64,000 bases of DNA from the NCBI GenBank assembly GCA_019637855.1, contig JAHBUX010000009.1, forward strand, positions 80,153 to 144,152, given 5' to 3'. Shown one piece after another: positions 41,429 to 50,974 of the stretch. Origin of the DNA: Bdellovibrionales bacterium (GTDB lineage Bacteria; Bdellovibrionota; Bdellovibrionia; Bdellovibrionales; UBA1609). Made by a program: the position numbers and the translations under genes. Position 1 is the stretch's first letter. The number at the start of each line of letters is the position of its first letter. Below the pieces are notes generated by a model. The model was not told the DNA's origin. It did not search any database and worked only from the letters and a program-made list of their open reading frames with translations.

Positions 41429-42421
41429 ATGACACAATATAGATCGCGGATCGCGGGCACTGGCTCCTTCTTACCCGAAAAGCGTCTATCCAATCACGAT
41501 CTCGAAAAGATGGTCGAAACCAGTGATGCTTGGATTGTCGAGCGCACTGGAATTCGTTATCGCCATTTGGCTGAAGACGGCGTCAACACCAGCGACTTAG
41601 CTTTGCAAGCCGCTCGTAAAGCATTGGACGAAGCCAAGCTCGCGCCCACCGATCTGGACATGATCTTGGTGGCCACAGTTTCCCCCGATATGCCAATGCC
41701 CAATACCGCCTGCATTTTGCAGCACAAACTGGGCGCGCGCGATTGTATGGCTGTCGATATTTCCGCGGCTTGCACAGGCTTTGTTTATGGCCTAACCATT
41801 GCCGATCAATTCATCCGCACCGGCATGTACAAAAACATTCTGGTGGTCGGTGCGGAGATCTTGCATCGCTACGTAAATTACAAAGAGCGTGAAACCTGCA
41901 TCCTGTTTGGTGATGCTGCTGGCGCTGCGGTCCTGACTCGCGCCAAAGATAACGAGGACTCCAAAATCTGGAGCTCGCATCTGCATGCGGACGGCACCAT
42001 TTCGGATTTGTTTGTATTGCAAGCCGGTGGCTCAGCCATCCCCTTCTCGCAGCGTGTGCTCGATGAAAATCTCCAGTACGTAAAGATGAAGGGCCGCGAG
42101 ATCTTTAAGCATGCTGTGCGCACCATGTCCAATGCCTGCGACGAAGCTCTCGCACACAATGACTTGAAAGCCGAAGACGTGAATTGGATCATCCCGCATC
42201 AAGCCAACCTACGTATCATCGAAGCCGTGGCTAAGCACTTCGGTGCGCCGATGGAAAAGGTCGTGGTTGAGATCGCGGAGATGGGAAACACCTCTGCCGC
42301 TACCATCATTGTGGCACTAGACAAAGCCATTCGTGACGGACGCATTCAGCGCGGTCACAATGTGCTACTCACGGCGTTCGGCGCTGGAATCACCAGCGGC
42401 TCTCTTTTACTGAGGTACTAA
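41429..42421 (+). CDS. fabH: 3-oxoacyl-ACP synthase III
   Basis: The 330-residue enzyme starts fatty acid synthesis by joining an acyl-CoA primer with malonyl-ACP. The catalytic triad is visible: Cys115 in SAACTGF, His in IPHQANLR and Asn in GNTSAAT. The substrate could be acetyl or branched primers; the nearby leucine dehydrogenase in this genome would be able to supply precursors for branched ones. It heads the fabH-fabD-fabG-acpP-fabF run with short gaps. Confidence 0.96.
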   Translation: MTQYRSRIAGTGSFLPEKRLSNHDLEKMVETSDAWIVERTGIRYRHLAEDGVNTSDLALQAARKALDEAKLAPTDLDMILVATVSPDMPMPNTACILQHKLGARDCMAVDISAACTGFVYGLTIADQFIRTGMYKNILVVGAEILHRYVNYKERETCILFGDAAGAAVLTRAKDNEDSKIWSSHLHADGTISDLFVLQAGGSAIPFSQRVLDENLQYVKMKGREIFKHAVRTMSNACDEALAHNDLKAEDVNWIIPHQANLRIIEAVAKHFGAPMEKVVVEIAEMGNTSAATIIVALDKAIRDGRIQRGHNVLLTAFGAGITSGSLLLRY

Positions 42422-42423
42422 AT

Positions 42424-43383
42424 ATGTGGAGCGCATTGTTCCCCGGCCAAGGCAGTCAATCTCCGGGCATGGGAAAATTCCTGTGCGAGGAATTCGCAAC
42501 GGCTCGTCGTGCTTTTGAAGAGGCGTCCGACATATTGTCTATCGACTTCAAGAAATTATGTTTCGAAGGCAGCGAGGCCGATTTAGCGCTAACCGAAAAT
42601 ACTCAACCCTGTTTGCTACTGGTCTCAACCGCCACCTACCGTGTGCTGAATGAAGAGTTTGGTTTTGCACCGAAAGCCGCGGCTGGACACTCAGTCGGCG
42701 AATATGCGGCCGTGGTGGCAGCCGGCAGCTTGCCGTTTTCCTCCGCTGTGCGCGCTGTGCGTACGCGTGGTGAAGCTATGCAAAGTGCTGTGCCGCTTGG
42801 CGAAGGTGGAATGACCGCTGTGATGGGCTTAGAACCCGAACAGGTTTTTGAGCTGTGTCGTTGGGCTGAGAAAACTTCGGGCCTGACACCCGTACAACCG
42901 GCCAATATCAATGCTCCTGGACAGATCGTGATCAGCGGGCGCAAAGCGCTTTTGGATTGGATTCCGACAAACTTTAAGTCCGATATGTTTGCGAGCAATC
43001 CCCGCGTAAAGTTCATTCCTCTGAAGGTGTCGGCGCCGTTTCACTGCGCCATGATGAAACCCGCGGAAGAAAAAATGGCCATCGTCCTTGGCGAGATGAC
43101 CTTTGCCGATGCTCGCTTTCCCGTCGTGCAAAATGTGAGCGCTGAACCTGTGACGAGCGGGTCGGACCTGCGCGCCAACCTGATAAAACAAGTTTCAGCT
43201 CCCGTACGCTGGATCGAGTGCACGCAAAAACTGACACAGATGGGTGCGGATCGCGCCATCGAGTGCGGCAGCGGCAAGGTGATTGCCGGCTTGGTTAAAA
43301 AAATCAGTGTGGATGCACTTAAGGTTTTCAACATCAATTCAATGGATGATTTAAAGCTAGCTGAAACGCAGCTGAAGGGTTGA
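42424..43383 (+). CDS. fabD: Malonyl-CoA:ACP transacylase
   Basis: The 319-residue enzyme loads malonyl groups from CoA onto ACP. The N-terminal FPGQGSQ and the GHSVGEYAA motif with Ser90 are intact, and the late SAPFHCAMM holds the catalytic His. It starts 2 bp after fabH and ends 3 bp before fabG, so the three are co-translated. Confidence 0.96.
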   Translation: MWSALFPGQGSQSPGMGKFLCEEFATARRAFEEASDILSIDFKKLCFEGSEADLALTENTQPCLLLVSTATYRVLNEEFGFAPKAAAGHSVGEYAAVVAAGSLPFSSAVRAVRTRGEAMQSAVPLGEGGMTAVMGLEPEQVFELCRWAEKTSGLTPVQPANINAPGQIVISGRKALLDWIPTNFKSDMFASNPRVKFIPLKVSAPFHCAMMKPAEEKMAIVLGEMTFADARFPVVQNVSAEPVTSGSDLRANLIKQVSAPVRWIECTQKLTQMGADRAIECGSGKVIAGLVKKISVDALKVFNINSMDDLKLAETQLKG

Positions 43384-43386
43384 GAG

Positions 43387-44124
43387 ATGGAATTAAAAGG
43401 CAAACGCGTTGTTATCACTGGCTCTAGCCGCGGCATCGGCGCCGGTATCGCCAAGTACATGGCCGCCCAAGGAGCGCGCGTCGCGGTCACTTATAGCAGC
43501 AATCCGGATTCAGCAGAAAAAGTTCTGGCCGAGCTTGAAGGTGATGGCCATATGTTGCTCAAGCTTGACGTGACCTCTTCGGAATCTGTTGAGAAGGGCT
43601 TTGACGAAGTCTTTAAAAAATTCGACGGATTGGATGCTCTGGTCAACAATGCGGGTATCACCCGCGATCAGCTCTTGATGCGTATGAAAGATGAGGATTT
43701 TGACGCCGTGATGGCCACCAATCTGCGTGGCGCCTACCTGTGCTGCAAGGCCGTGATGCGCCCCATGCTGAAGGCCCGTTCAGGTTCGATCGTGAACGTA
43801 TCCAGTGTGGTGGGTCAGATGGGCAATCCGGGTCAAAGCAACTACTCCGCCAGCAAAGCAGGGCTAGAGGGTTTGACTCGCTCCATCGCACTTGAGGTCG
43901 CCTCCCGTGGCATTCGCGTCAACGCGGTGGCTCCGGGCTTTATCGTTACCGATATGACTGACGCGCTCAATGAACAGCAAAAAGAGGCCATCCAAGGTCG
44001 TATTCCACTCGGCCGACTCGGCAGTGTGGACGATATTGCACAGAGCGTAAGCTTCCTAGTGAGCGATATGTCGCTCTACATCACAGGCCAGGTTTTGCAG
44101 GTCAACGGCGGCCTGTACATGTAA
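43387..44124 (+). CDS. fabG: 3-oxoacyl-ACP reductase
   Basis: The 245-residue short-chain dehydrogenase reduces 3-oxoacyl-ACP with NADPH. The cofactor loop is TGSSRGIGAGIA, and the NNAGIT, NVSSVVG and YSASKAG motifs (Ser, Tyr, Lys) are complete. The last segment GQVLQVNGGLYM is typical of FabG. Confidence 0.96.
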   Translation: MELKGKRVVITGSSRGIGAGIAKYMAAQGARVAVTYSSNPDSAEKVLAELEGDGHMLLKLDVTSSESVEKGFDEVFKKFDGLDALVNNAGITRDQLLMRMKDEDFDAVMATNLRGAYLCCKAVMRPMLKARSGSIVNVSSVVGQMGNPGQSNYSASKAGLEGLTRSIALEVASRGIRVNAVAPGFIVTDMTDALNEQQKEAIQGRIPLGRLGSVDDIAQSVSFLVSDMSLYITGQVLQVNGGLYM

Positions 44125-44131
44125 GCGCGTT

Positions 44132-44145
44132 TCGCCTTTGGGCGA
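44132..44145 (+). terminator. Small hairpin between fabG and acpP
   Basis: TCGCC and GGCGA form a 5-bp stem with a 4-base loop just after fabG. There is no T-run. It may slightly separate the highly expressed acpP from the upstream genes. Confidence 0.3.
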
Positions 44146-44211
44146 CATGCTGAATTCTGTACACATGCAATTTAATTAAGATATAACAATTTACTCAAAA
44201 AAGGAGAGTAC

Positions 44212-44448
44212 ATGTCTTTGCAACCTAAGGTGTTGAAAATTATTGAAGAGCAATTGGGTGTGGATCCCGAGCGCGTAAAACCCGAATCCTCATTTATCGA
44301 CGACCTGGGTGCAGATAGCCTCGATATCGTTGAATTGGTGATGGCGATGGAAGAAGAATTCGAAATCGAAATCCCCGATGAAGATGCCGAGAAGCTGCGC
44401 ACCGTTCAAGACGTGATGAAGTATCTCGAAACCAAAGGCAAAAACTAG
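44212..44448 (+). CDS. acpP: Acyl carrier protein
   Basis: The 78-residue acidic protein carries acyl chains on 4'-phosphopantetheine attached to Ser36 in [11 protein letters not shown] strong ribosome site (AAGGAGAG) and AT-rich DNA upstream suggest a separate, strong promoter, usual for acpP. fabF follows after 10 bp. Confidence 0.97.
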   Translation: MSLQPKVLKIIEEQLGVDPERVKPESSFIDDLGADSLDIVELVMAMEEEFEIEIPDEDAEKLRTVQDVMKYLETKGKN

Positions 44449-44458
44449 AGGTCAAGCG

Positions 44459-45727
44459 TTGAGCACCAACATCTTTGTACGCCAAACCAATCCCCAGCGC
44501 CGTGTGGTTGTCACCGGCATGGGTATGATGACTCCGCTCGGTCTGACGCTGAATGAATCATGGCAAGGATTGATCAACGGGAAATCGGGCATCGGCACGA
44601 TCACCATGTTTGATCCTTCCGCGTACGACGCCAAGATCGCCGGCGAAATCAAAGGGTTTAATCCCGATGATTGGATTCACAAAAAAGAACAAAAGAAAAT
44701 GGATCGCTTTATCCAACTTTCTTTGGCGGCAACTAAGATGGCGCTCGACGATTCTGGTCTCGAAGTACGCGAAGAGGATAAACCCCGCGTCGGCACCATC
44801 ATTGGTGTGGGCATGGGTGGTTTACCTGTCATCGAAGCACAAAATGATATTTTGAAATCGCGCGGCCCCGGAAGGGTGTCGCCGTTCTTTATCCCGGCCG
44901 TCATCACCAACCTGGCTTCCGGTCAAGTTAGCATGGCCTACGGTTTTAAAGGCCCGAACTACGCCGTAACTTCAGCCTGTGCTTCCGGCGCCCATGCAAT
45001 CGGCGAAGCTACCGAGTTTATCCGCTCCGGACGTTGCGATGTGATGATCGCCGGCGGCTCCGAAGCGGTGGTGACGCCCATGGCGATCGCCGGCTTCGCT
45101 TCGATGCGCGCACTCAGCACGCGTAACGACAATCCGCAAGCGGCTAGCCGCCCGTGGGATCGTGATCGCGATGGTTTTGTTCTCTCTGAAGGTTGCGCGG
45201 TTTTGGTTCTTGAGGACTATGAACACGCCTCTCAGCGTGGAGCCCGTATTTACGCCGAAGTGTGTGGCTACGGAACCTCGTCGGACGCCTACCATATGAC
45301 TTCACCGTCGCCTGGTGGAGCGGGTGCCTCAGCCTCCATGCAGTACTGTCTGGACGACGCTCGCTTGCGGCCGGAACAGATCGACTATGTGAATGCGCAC
45401 GGTACTAGCACTCCGGCCGGTGACGAGCTCGAGACCGAGGCCATCAAACGCACCTTCGGCGACCACGCCAAGAAACTATGGGTCTCGTCCACCAAAAGTA
45501 TGATTGGGCACACGTTGGGTGCAGCCGGCGCGGTCGAGAGCGTGATTTGTATTCAGGCGATGGCTACAAGCACGGTCCCACCTACAATCAACTTAGATAA
45601 TCCCAGTGCAGACTGTGATTTAGACTACGTGCCTAAGGTGGCGCGTGAAAAGAAACTCAACTACGTTCTGAACAATAGCTTTGGGTTTGGTGGTACAAAC
45701 TGTAGCGTCTTGTTTGGACGGATTTGA
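44459..45727 (+). CDS. fabF: 3-oxoacyl-ACP synthase II
   Basis: The start is a TTG at 44459; it is needed to keep the N-terminal RRVVVTGMGMMTPLG strand intact, and AGAGG precedes it. The 422-residue condensing enzyme extends acyl-ACP chains. The active-site Cys is in TSACASGAHAIG, and the two His are in NAHGTSTPAGD and SMIGHTLGAAG. It overlaps rpiB by 4 bp. Confidence 0.96.
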   Translation: MSTNIFVRQTNPQRRVVVTGMGMMTPLGLTLNESWQGLINGKSGIGTITMFDPSAYDAKIAGEIKGFNPDDWIHKKEQKKMDRFIQLSLAATKMALDDSGLEVREEDKPRVGTIIGVGMGGLPVIEAQNDILKSRGPGRVSPFFIPAVITNLASGQVSMAYGFKGPNYAVTSACASGAHAIGEATEFIRSGRCDVMIAGGSEAVVTPMAIAGFASMRALSTRNDNPQAASRPWDRDRDGFVLSEGCAVLVLEDYEHASQRGARIYAEVCGYGTSSDAYHMTSPSPGGAGASASMQYCLDDARLRPEQIDYVNAHGTSTPAGDELETEAIKRTFGDHAKKLWVSSTKSMIGHTLGAAGAVESVICIQAMATSTVPPTINLDNPSADCDLDYVPKVAREKKLNYVLNNSFGFGGTNCSVLFGRI

Positions 45728-46185
45728 TGATTTCAGAGAAGAACGAACGCTTTCCTTTTAAAACTATCTACGTGGCCAGTGATCATGCTGGCCTTGAATT
45801 GAAACAACATTTGATCGGTCGCTTTCCGTTTTTACCGTGGAAAGATCTTGGCACTCACGATGGTGCCTCCGTCGACTATCCCGATTTCGCCGCCAAACTA
45901 TGTGGTGAAATGGAACATAATTTAAAAGATTCCCTCGGCGTTTTAGTGTGTGGCAGTGGTCAGGGCATGGCCATGCGAGCCAATCGCTTCCCATTTATTC
46001 GTGCAGCCCTGTGCTGGAATGAAGAAGTAGCCAAACTGGCGCGCCAACACAATGATGCCAATGTTTTGTGTTTGGGCGGCCGATTGACGGTATTCCCTAT
46101 CGCCGAACGTATTTTAGATGTCTTTTTGAAAACCCCTTTTGAAGGCGGCCGGCACCAGGGACGGGTCGATAAGCTTTCTTGTTAA
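45724..46185 (+). CDS. rpiB: Ribose-5-phosphate isomerase B
   Basis: The 153-residue sugar-phosphate isomerase (LacAB/RpiB family) interconverts ribose-5-phosphate and ribulose-5-phosphate. YVASDHAGLELK at the N-terminus and the GVLVCGSGQGMAM segment with the catalytic Cys are intact. Position between fabF and glyA is common in this lineage. Confidence 0.92.
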   Translation: MMISEKNERFPFKTIYVASDHAGLELKQHLIGRFPFLPWKDLGTHDGASVDYPDFAAKLCGEMEHNLKDSLGVLVCGSGQGMAMRANRFPFIRAALCWNEEVAKLARQHNDANVLCLGGRLTVFPIAERILDVFLKTPFEGGRHQGRVDKLSC

Positions 46186-46200
46186 GAAAGGTCCTCCCAA

Positions 46201-47439
46201 ATGTATCTGGAAAAAAATGATCCGCAAATCGCTAAGCTTTTAGCTCAAGAGACCGAGCGCCAAGAGTACGGCCTGGAAATGATCGCTTCTGAAAACTACG
46301 CTTCGCGCGCGGTGATGGAGGCCCAGGGCACAATTCTAACCAACAAGTACGCCGAAGGTTATCCGGGCAAGCGCTATTATGGTGGTTGCGAATATGTCGA
46401 TGGCATCGAGCAGTTAGCCATTGATCGCGCCCGTCAGCTGTTTGGCTGCGAGCACGCCAATGTGCAACCGCACTCCGGAAGTCAGGCCAATATGGCTGTC
46501 TACTTGGCCACCATGAAGGCTGGCGACACGGTGCTGGGCATGGATCTGGCGCATGGCGGACATTTGACTCACGGAAGCCCGGTCAACTTCAGTGGCTTTT
46601 TGTTCAAAGCCACGCACTACGGATTAGACCCCAAGACCGGGCGCTTGAACTACGATCAGATTCGTGACACCGCCAAATCGACTAAACCTAAATTATTGAT
46701 CGCAGGCTATAGCGCCTATCCGCGCACCTTGGATTTCTCTTTGTTCCGCCAGATTGCCGATGAAGTCGGCGCCACTTTGTTGGTGGATATGGCGCACTTC
46801 GCCGGCCTTGTGGCAGGCCACCAGCACGCATCTCCAGTTCCCTACGCTGATTACGTGACGACCACCACACATAAAACTTTGCGTGGTCCACGCGGCGGGA
46901 TGATCTTATGTAACAACGAGCGTGCGAAAGCTTTGAACTCCAAAATTTTCCCCGGTATTCAAGGTGGACCACTTGAGCATGTGATTGCCGCCAAAGCGGT
47001 TTCGTTTGCGGAAGCTTTAAAACCTGAGTTTAAAACCTACGCCGCCCAGGTCGTGAAAAACGCGGCGGCTTTAGCCAAAGGCATGCTGGATCAAGGTTTC
47101 GACTTAGTCACCGGCGGCACCGACAATCACTTGATCTTGGTCGACCTGTCCACTCGCGAGATCACCGGCAAAGACGCCGAAATCGCACTCGACCATGCCG
47201 GCATCACCGTAAACAAAAATACTGTACCAAATGAAAAACGTTCGCCTTTCGTAACTAGCGGCGTGCGTATTGGCACCCCGGCGCTCACCACTCGTGGTAT
47301 GAAGGAAGCCGACATGACTTTGATCGCAGGCTGGATCGCCGACGTCCTAAAAGACCACACCAACGAAACCCTGCTAAAAAAGATCAAAGCCCAGGTAAAA
47401 GAGCTCTGCTTGAAGTTCCCAATCTACGAGGTAAAATAA
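46201..47439 (+). CDS. glyA: Serine hydroxymethyltransferase
   Basis: The 412-residue PLP enzyme converts serine and tetrahydrofolate to glycine and 5,10-methylene-THF. The PLP lysine lies in [15 protein letters not shown], and the N-terminal [13 protein letters not shown] and YPGKRYYGG are diagnostic. It is the last gene of the fatty-acid/rpiB run and follows rpiB by 15 bp. Confidence 0.97.
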   Translation: MYLEKNDPQIAKLLAQETERQEYGLEMIASENYASRAVMEAQGTILTNKYAEGYPGKRYYGGCEYVDGIEQLAIDRARQLFGCEHANVQPHSGSQANMAVYLATMKAGDTVLGMDLAHGGHLTHGSPVNFSGFLFKATHYGLDPKTGRLNYDQIRDTAKSTKPKLLIAGYSAYPRTLDFSLFRQIADEVGATLLVDMAHFAGLVAGHQHASPVPYADYVTTTTHKTLRGPRGGMILCNNERAKALNSKIFPGIQGGPLEHVIAAKAVSFAEALKPEFKTYAAQVVKNAAALAKGMLDQGFDLVTGGTDNHLILVDLSTREITGKDAEIALDHAGITVNKNTVPNEKRSPFVTSGVRIGTPALTTRGMKEADMTLIAGWIADVLKDHTNETLLKKIKAQVKELCLKFPIYEVK

Positions 47440-47485
47440 AAGGTACCAGCTTCCTTTTCGTCAAGCACCGCGTAAGGGCACATGG

Positions 47486-48067
47486 ATGTGTATCCGGACT
47501 TTAAAATTTATACTTCTGTCGACGGCATTGTCGCTCACCGCCTGCTCAAGCTTGCGTGTGGGCGGTGGCTACCCCAGCTTCGGCTCTTCCTTTAGAACCT
47601 CTTCCGACTATGCTTCGGACAGCCTGCGCGCACCGGCCTCAGCCTCTAAATCCTATGCGCCTAGGGGTGATTTTAAACTTTTCTGGCCTGTGAATGAGAT
47701 TCGTTTAAGCCGTGGTTTCAAAGAAAGCCATGGTCGGCCGCATCAAGGCCTAGATCTGGGAGGTGCAATGGGCGCCCCCATTCTCGCTGCTCATGAAGGT
47801 GTAGTGATTTATACCGGGCGCGACTTTCGGGGTTTCGGCAACATGGTGTTGATCGAGTACGATCGGCGCTGGGCCACGTTGTATGGTCACCTCAGTCAAA
47901 TCGGTGTGCGCGAAGGACAAACGGTTTTGCCAGGGGACGTGATCGGCAAGATGGGTCGTACCGGACGCGCCAGCGGTGTCCATCTGCATTTTGAGTTGAT
48001 GAAGAACCGCTTGCCCGTGGACCCACTGCCCTACCTCAATCAAGCCGGACAGATTGCTGGTCGCTAA
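47486..48067 (+). CDS. M23 (LytM) peptidase lipoprotein
   Basis: The 193-residue product has a lipoprotein signal with lipobox LTAC (Cys20) and a C-terminal M23 domain. Zinc ligands are His86 and Asp90 (HQGLD) and His168 in GVHLHFE; His135 and His166 are also kept, so it should be an active endopeptidase on peptidoglycan cross-links. It faces the convergent degenerate peptidase-like lipoprotein gene with a 4-bp overlap. Confidence 0.9.
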   Translation: MCIRTLKFILLSTALSLTACSSLRVGGGYPSFGSSFRTSSDYASDSLRAPASASKSYAPRGDFKLFWPVNEIRLSRGFKESHGRPHQGLDLGGAMGAPILAAHEGVVIYTGRDFRGFGNMVLIEYDRRWATLYGHLSQIGVREGQTVLPGDVIGKMGRTGRASGVHLHFELMKNRLPVDPLPYLNQAGQIAGR

Positions 48068-49215
48068 ATTCCCCAGAGAGCTCCACTGATCAACACCGTG
48101 TACTTGCCGTCCATAAAAGCAGCGCTGGCATTGAGGGCCGCATGCTTCGCATCCACAAATGTCGACGTCGCCGTCCACTTACGGGCGTGCTCGAAAAACA
48201 GTCGATCAATATCGGCAGCGCCACCGGCCTCTTCGACTTCCGCCTGCTGACGAAGTTTCCACCATAGAGACGCATACCAAGATCCCATTAAGGTGGTGTA
48301 ACCTTGCGCGCTTGAGCATGCCGCGTATATCTCGGCCTTGGTGCGCACGGCGAGCGATGCCAAGTCTCGTGACATTGTACACAGGGTTTGGCCTGCCGTG
48401 CTTCCACTGACCGCTTCGCCCAAGCGCGGAGTCGTAGGAAACATGATTGCCGTCACATAATCACCAAATGCACTGCCCAAGGCTTGCGCGCAACCACTGG
48501 CGTTCGTGCAACATCCGCGCGGACTTAATCCACAACTCTTATGTTGCGCAGCCGCTCCGGGAAACAGGGTTCTCCCAGAAAGATCATAGGCGAGGGCTTC
48601 ACCCATAAAATGCACGATCACATCACCGCTTAAGGCGCGCGGCACTTGGCCTGTCGTTTTCTCCAGGTGAATGCTATTGCGATTGGCCGCATAACCGGTG
48701 AAACCATCGTCGACATAGATCTTAAGCGGCGTCAGTGGCACAAGAGCAGCGCCCACGCGACCATTTAAATACTCCAACGTACGATTGGCCCAATAATAAG
48801 CGCTGAGCTGTTCAATCTGACTGTTCTCATCCGAAGGCGCGAGTTTAAGCTGAGGACGCCCCGCCACAGACAAACGAGGTGTATTGAGTGTCAATATCTC
48901 AAGCTTGCCGTTGGTCAAATATCCCGTCGCCGTGAGACCGCGCAACTTGACCCCAAAACGTTGAACCGAAGCCAACTCACCGACCGCGATGGCTTTGTTC
49001 TCTTGCGCCACCGGATTTTTTTGAAAGAGACACATATCGAAGGCCGCATCGCCAGTGCAATTGTCAGAGAGCTTGTCAGAGGCGGGCACCAATTCATCTC
49101 CACCGGATTGCATGTACGACGAACTCAAGTTAAGAGCCGACGGCGGCGTTTTCATCGCTGTACAGGCGGAGAGAAGCAAGACCGCTAAACCTAGTGGCGA
49201 CAGCTTAAGGGACAT
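48064..49215 (-). CDS. Cys-rich lipoprotein, possibly a decayed M4-type metalloprotease
   Basis: The 383-residue product has a lipobox LSAC (Cys18). The central part (KIYVDDGFTGYAANRNSIHL, DVIVHFMGEALAYD, and ALGSAFGDYVTAIMF) has the order of thermolysin-family proteins: a strand, the HExxH helix, and the ExxxD helix. The first zinc motif reads HFMGE, not HExxH, and the second helix lacks the Glu, so catalysis is not expected. About eight Cys could form disulfides. The family link is tentative. It overlaps the S8 protease gene by 11 bp. Confidence 0.5.
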   Translation of the reverse strand: MSLKLSPLGLAVLLLSACTAMKTPPSALNLSSSYMQSGGDELVPASDKLSDNCTGDAAFDMCLFQKNPVAQENKAIAVGELASVQRFGVKLRGLTATGYLTNGKLEILTLNTPRLSVAGRPQLKLAPSDENSQIEQLSAYYWANRTLEYLNGRVGAALVPLTPLKIYVDDGFTGYAANRNSIHLEKTTGQVPRALSGDVIVHFMGEALAYDLSGRTLFPGAAAQHKSCGLSPRGCCTNASGCAQALGSAFGDYVTAIMFPTTPRLGEAVSGSTAGQTLCTMSRDLASLAVRTKAEIYAACSSAQGYTTLMGSWYASLWWKLRQQAEVEEAGGAADIDRLFFEHARKWTATSTFVDAKHAALNASAAFMDGKYTVLISGALWGI

Positions 49216-50533
49216 CGAAGCCTCCGGAGCTGTCGATCACCGTTGACTGCAAAAGCAACTGACCTAAACGCTTCACGTTCAAGCGGCGCCCGCCTACAAA
49301 GGATGTACTTAAGCCACTATCTTGTATCGCGGCTTGCTGAATCAAGGCCTCGACTTCCGCCGGCAAGAGCGTACGCTGATTTGATTTCATAAAGGCGATG
49401 GACATCGCCGCCGCCGCACTCACTTGTGGCGCGGCCATCGATGTACCGTCGATAGCGATGTAGCGCGATTGATAGAACGTCGAGAAAATTCCCGCGGTGC
49501 CGGCCGCACCGGGCGCCGAAAGCTCGACATAGGTGGGACTGTAGTTGGAAAAAATCGGGCGCTGAAAAGAGAGTGCATCAAAAGCGCCCACTCCGATCAT
49601 TCCTTGATAGTCTTTGGCGTATCCCACGGGCGTGTAAAGATTGTCCGCCCTGATCTCCTGGCCATTGTTGCCAGAGGCAACCACCACGACGACGTTTTTT
49701 GCCAACGCATATTCAACGGCCTCACGCAAGAAAGGTGCGTCCTCCGTGCCTGCGATCGAGAGATTGATCACATCGGCACCCTTATCAGCGGCCCAACGAA
49801 TACCGTTGACCAAATCGCTCAACAGACCGCCGCCGTCTTTGCTCTGCGTCTTCACCGCCATCAGACGCGAATACTCACCCATCACGCCTGCGCCCCCGAT
49901 GCCATTGCCTTTTTGGGCACCGACCAGGCCAGCTACATGAGTGCCATGGCCATTGTCATCGTCAGGATCTCCGTCGCCGTTGAAGAAGTCATATCCGACC
50001 TCGCCATTTGGCCCCCGCCACATGCGCGAAGCAAGATCCGGGTGTGAAGCTTGAACCCCTGTATCGACGATAGCTACCGTCGCAGGCTGAGTGATCCCAT
50101 AGAGTGGATGAAAGAAGAGACGCTCAGCCCCCTCGACCTCAATCGCGGGACGGAAAAGCTGATCGCCTAAACGCGGATCCACCGGGGCCATTTGTAAGCC
50201 AGTAATATTGAAGCGCGGATTCTCACTCACACCCTTCACGCAAGGATGCGCGGTCACATCGGCTACATCCGTTGCCGACAGCTTTTGTATTGCGGAGACA
50301 GGGACCGCCGCGATTTTTAAGTCCGAAAAACTCTTATGTTGCACAGTCAGTGCGGGGCCAAGCAGAGCTTGTGTGGCTTTGCTGTGCGCGGACGGATTTA
50401 CTCCTAAACAAGATGTATCTACAAGAACCATCAGCTCTTGACCGGCCATGAACGAGCGCGACTCCGCCTCGGCATGGGCTATCGAAAAAATGCAGCAATT
50501 GAAAGTGACACACGCCCACAGAAGTGCTCGCAT
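49205..50533 (-). CDS. Secreted subtilisin-like S8 protease
   Basis: The 442-residue product has a signal peptide ending at about AHAEA (residue 23), a prodomain-like segment, and a full S8 domain: Asp157 (IVDTGV), His196 (GHGTHVAG), Asn289 (ASGNN) and Ser365 (GTSMAAP). It should be active outside the cytoplasm. It differs clearly from the S8 protease at 10047, so the two are not recent copies. The gene is on the minus strand with an uncharacterised lipoprotein after it. Confidence 0.92.
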   Translation of the reverse strand: MRALLWACVTFNCCIFSIAHAEAESRSFMAGQELMVLVDTSCLGVNPSAHSKATQALLGPALTVQHKSFSDLKIAAVPVSAIQKLSATDVADVTAHPCVKGVSENPRFNITGLQMAPVDPRLGDQLFRPAIEVEGAERLFFHPLYGITQPATVAIVDTGVQASHPDLASRMWRGPNGEVGYDFFNGDGDPDDDNGHGTHVAGLVGAQKGNGIGGAGVMGEYSRLMAVKTQSKDGGGLLSDLVNGIRWAADKGADVINLSIAGTEDAPFLREAVEYALAKNVVVVVASGNNGQEIRADNLYTPVGYAKDYQGMIGVGAFDALSFQRPIFSNYSPTYVELSAPGAAGTAGIFSTFYQSRYIAIDGTSMAAPQVSAAAAMSIAFMKSNQRTLLPAEVEALIQQAAIQDSGLSTSFVGGRRLNVKRLGQLLLQSTVIDSSGGFDVP

Positions 50534-50554
50534 GTCTTATATATCGGGAAAAAC

Positions 50555-50971
50555 TTAGCGTGAGCTTGTGCCGCTAGAGGCTAAGCTCTCGTCAGCAGGT
50601 GGATTCGTATCATTTAGAGACGGGGAGTTCGGAGTTTTCGTCGCCATGCTAAACAGCCCGCGCACGACCTGGCCGGATTGCAGACAAAAGAACACGGTCA
50701 AGAATCCAAGGCCGGCCATCAGAGCGAAAATCAGCAGGGGATGTGGTAGGCCTATAAGTCCGGACATGCGCTGAGAGATCAAGCCGAAATTGCGACCGTC
50801 TTGCACATAGGCGAGCGCGGCCCAAGCGACCGCCGCCGCCGAGCAGAAGGCTAAACCTTCACGCCAGCCCATCGGTCTCACCGCTCCCATAGCAAAGCCA
50901 AACACTCCGGCCCACCACCAGGGCAGGTTCCACGACAAGGCCGCAAAGATCGCGAGACTAAAGAAAAACAA
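50555..50971 (-). CDS. Small membrane protein of unknown function
   Basis: The 138-residue product has about four hydrophobic helices (residues 1-20, 18-33, 38-56 and 78-98) and a Ser/Pro/Thr-rich tail. No family is recognised. It starts 3 bp after the S45 acylase stop and the S8 gene follows, so it is probably the middle gene of a small operon. Confidence 0.6.
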   Translation of the reverse strand: MFFFSLAIFAALSWNLPWWWAGVFGFAMGAVRPMGWREGLAFCSAAAVAWAALAYVQDGRNFGLISQRMSGLIGLPHPLLIFALMAGLGFLTVFFCLQSGQVVRGLFSMATKTPNSPSLNDTNPPADESLASSGTSSR

Positions 50972-50974
50972 GGG

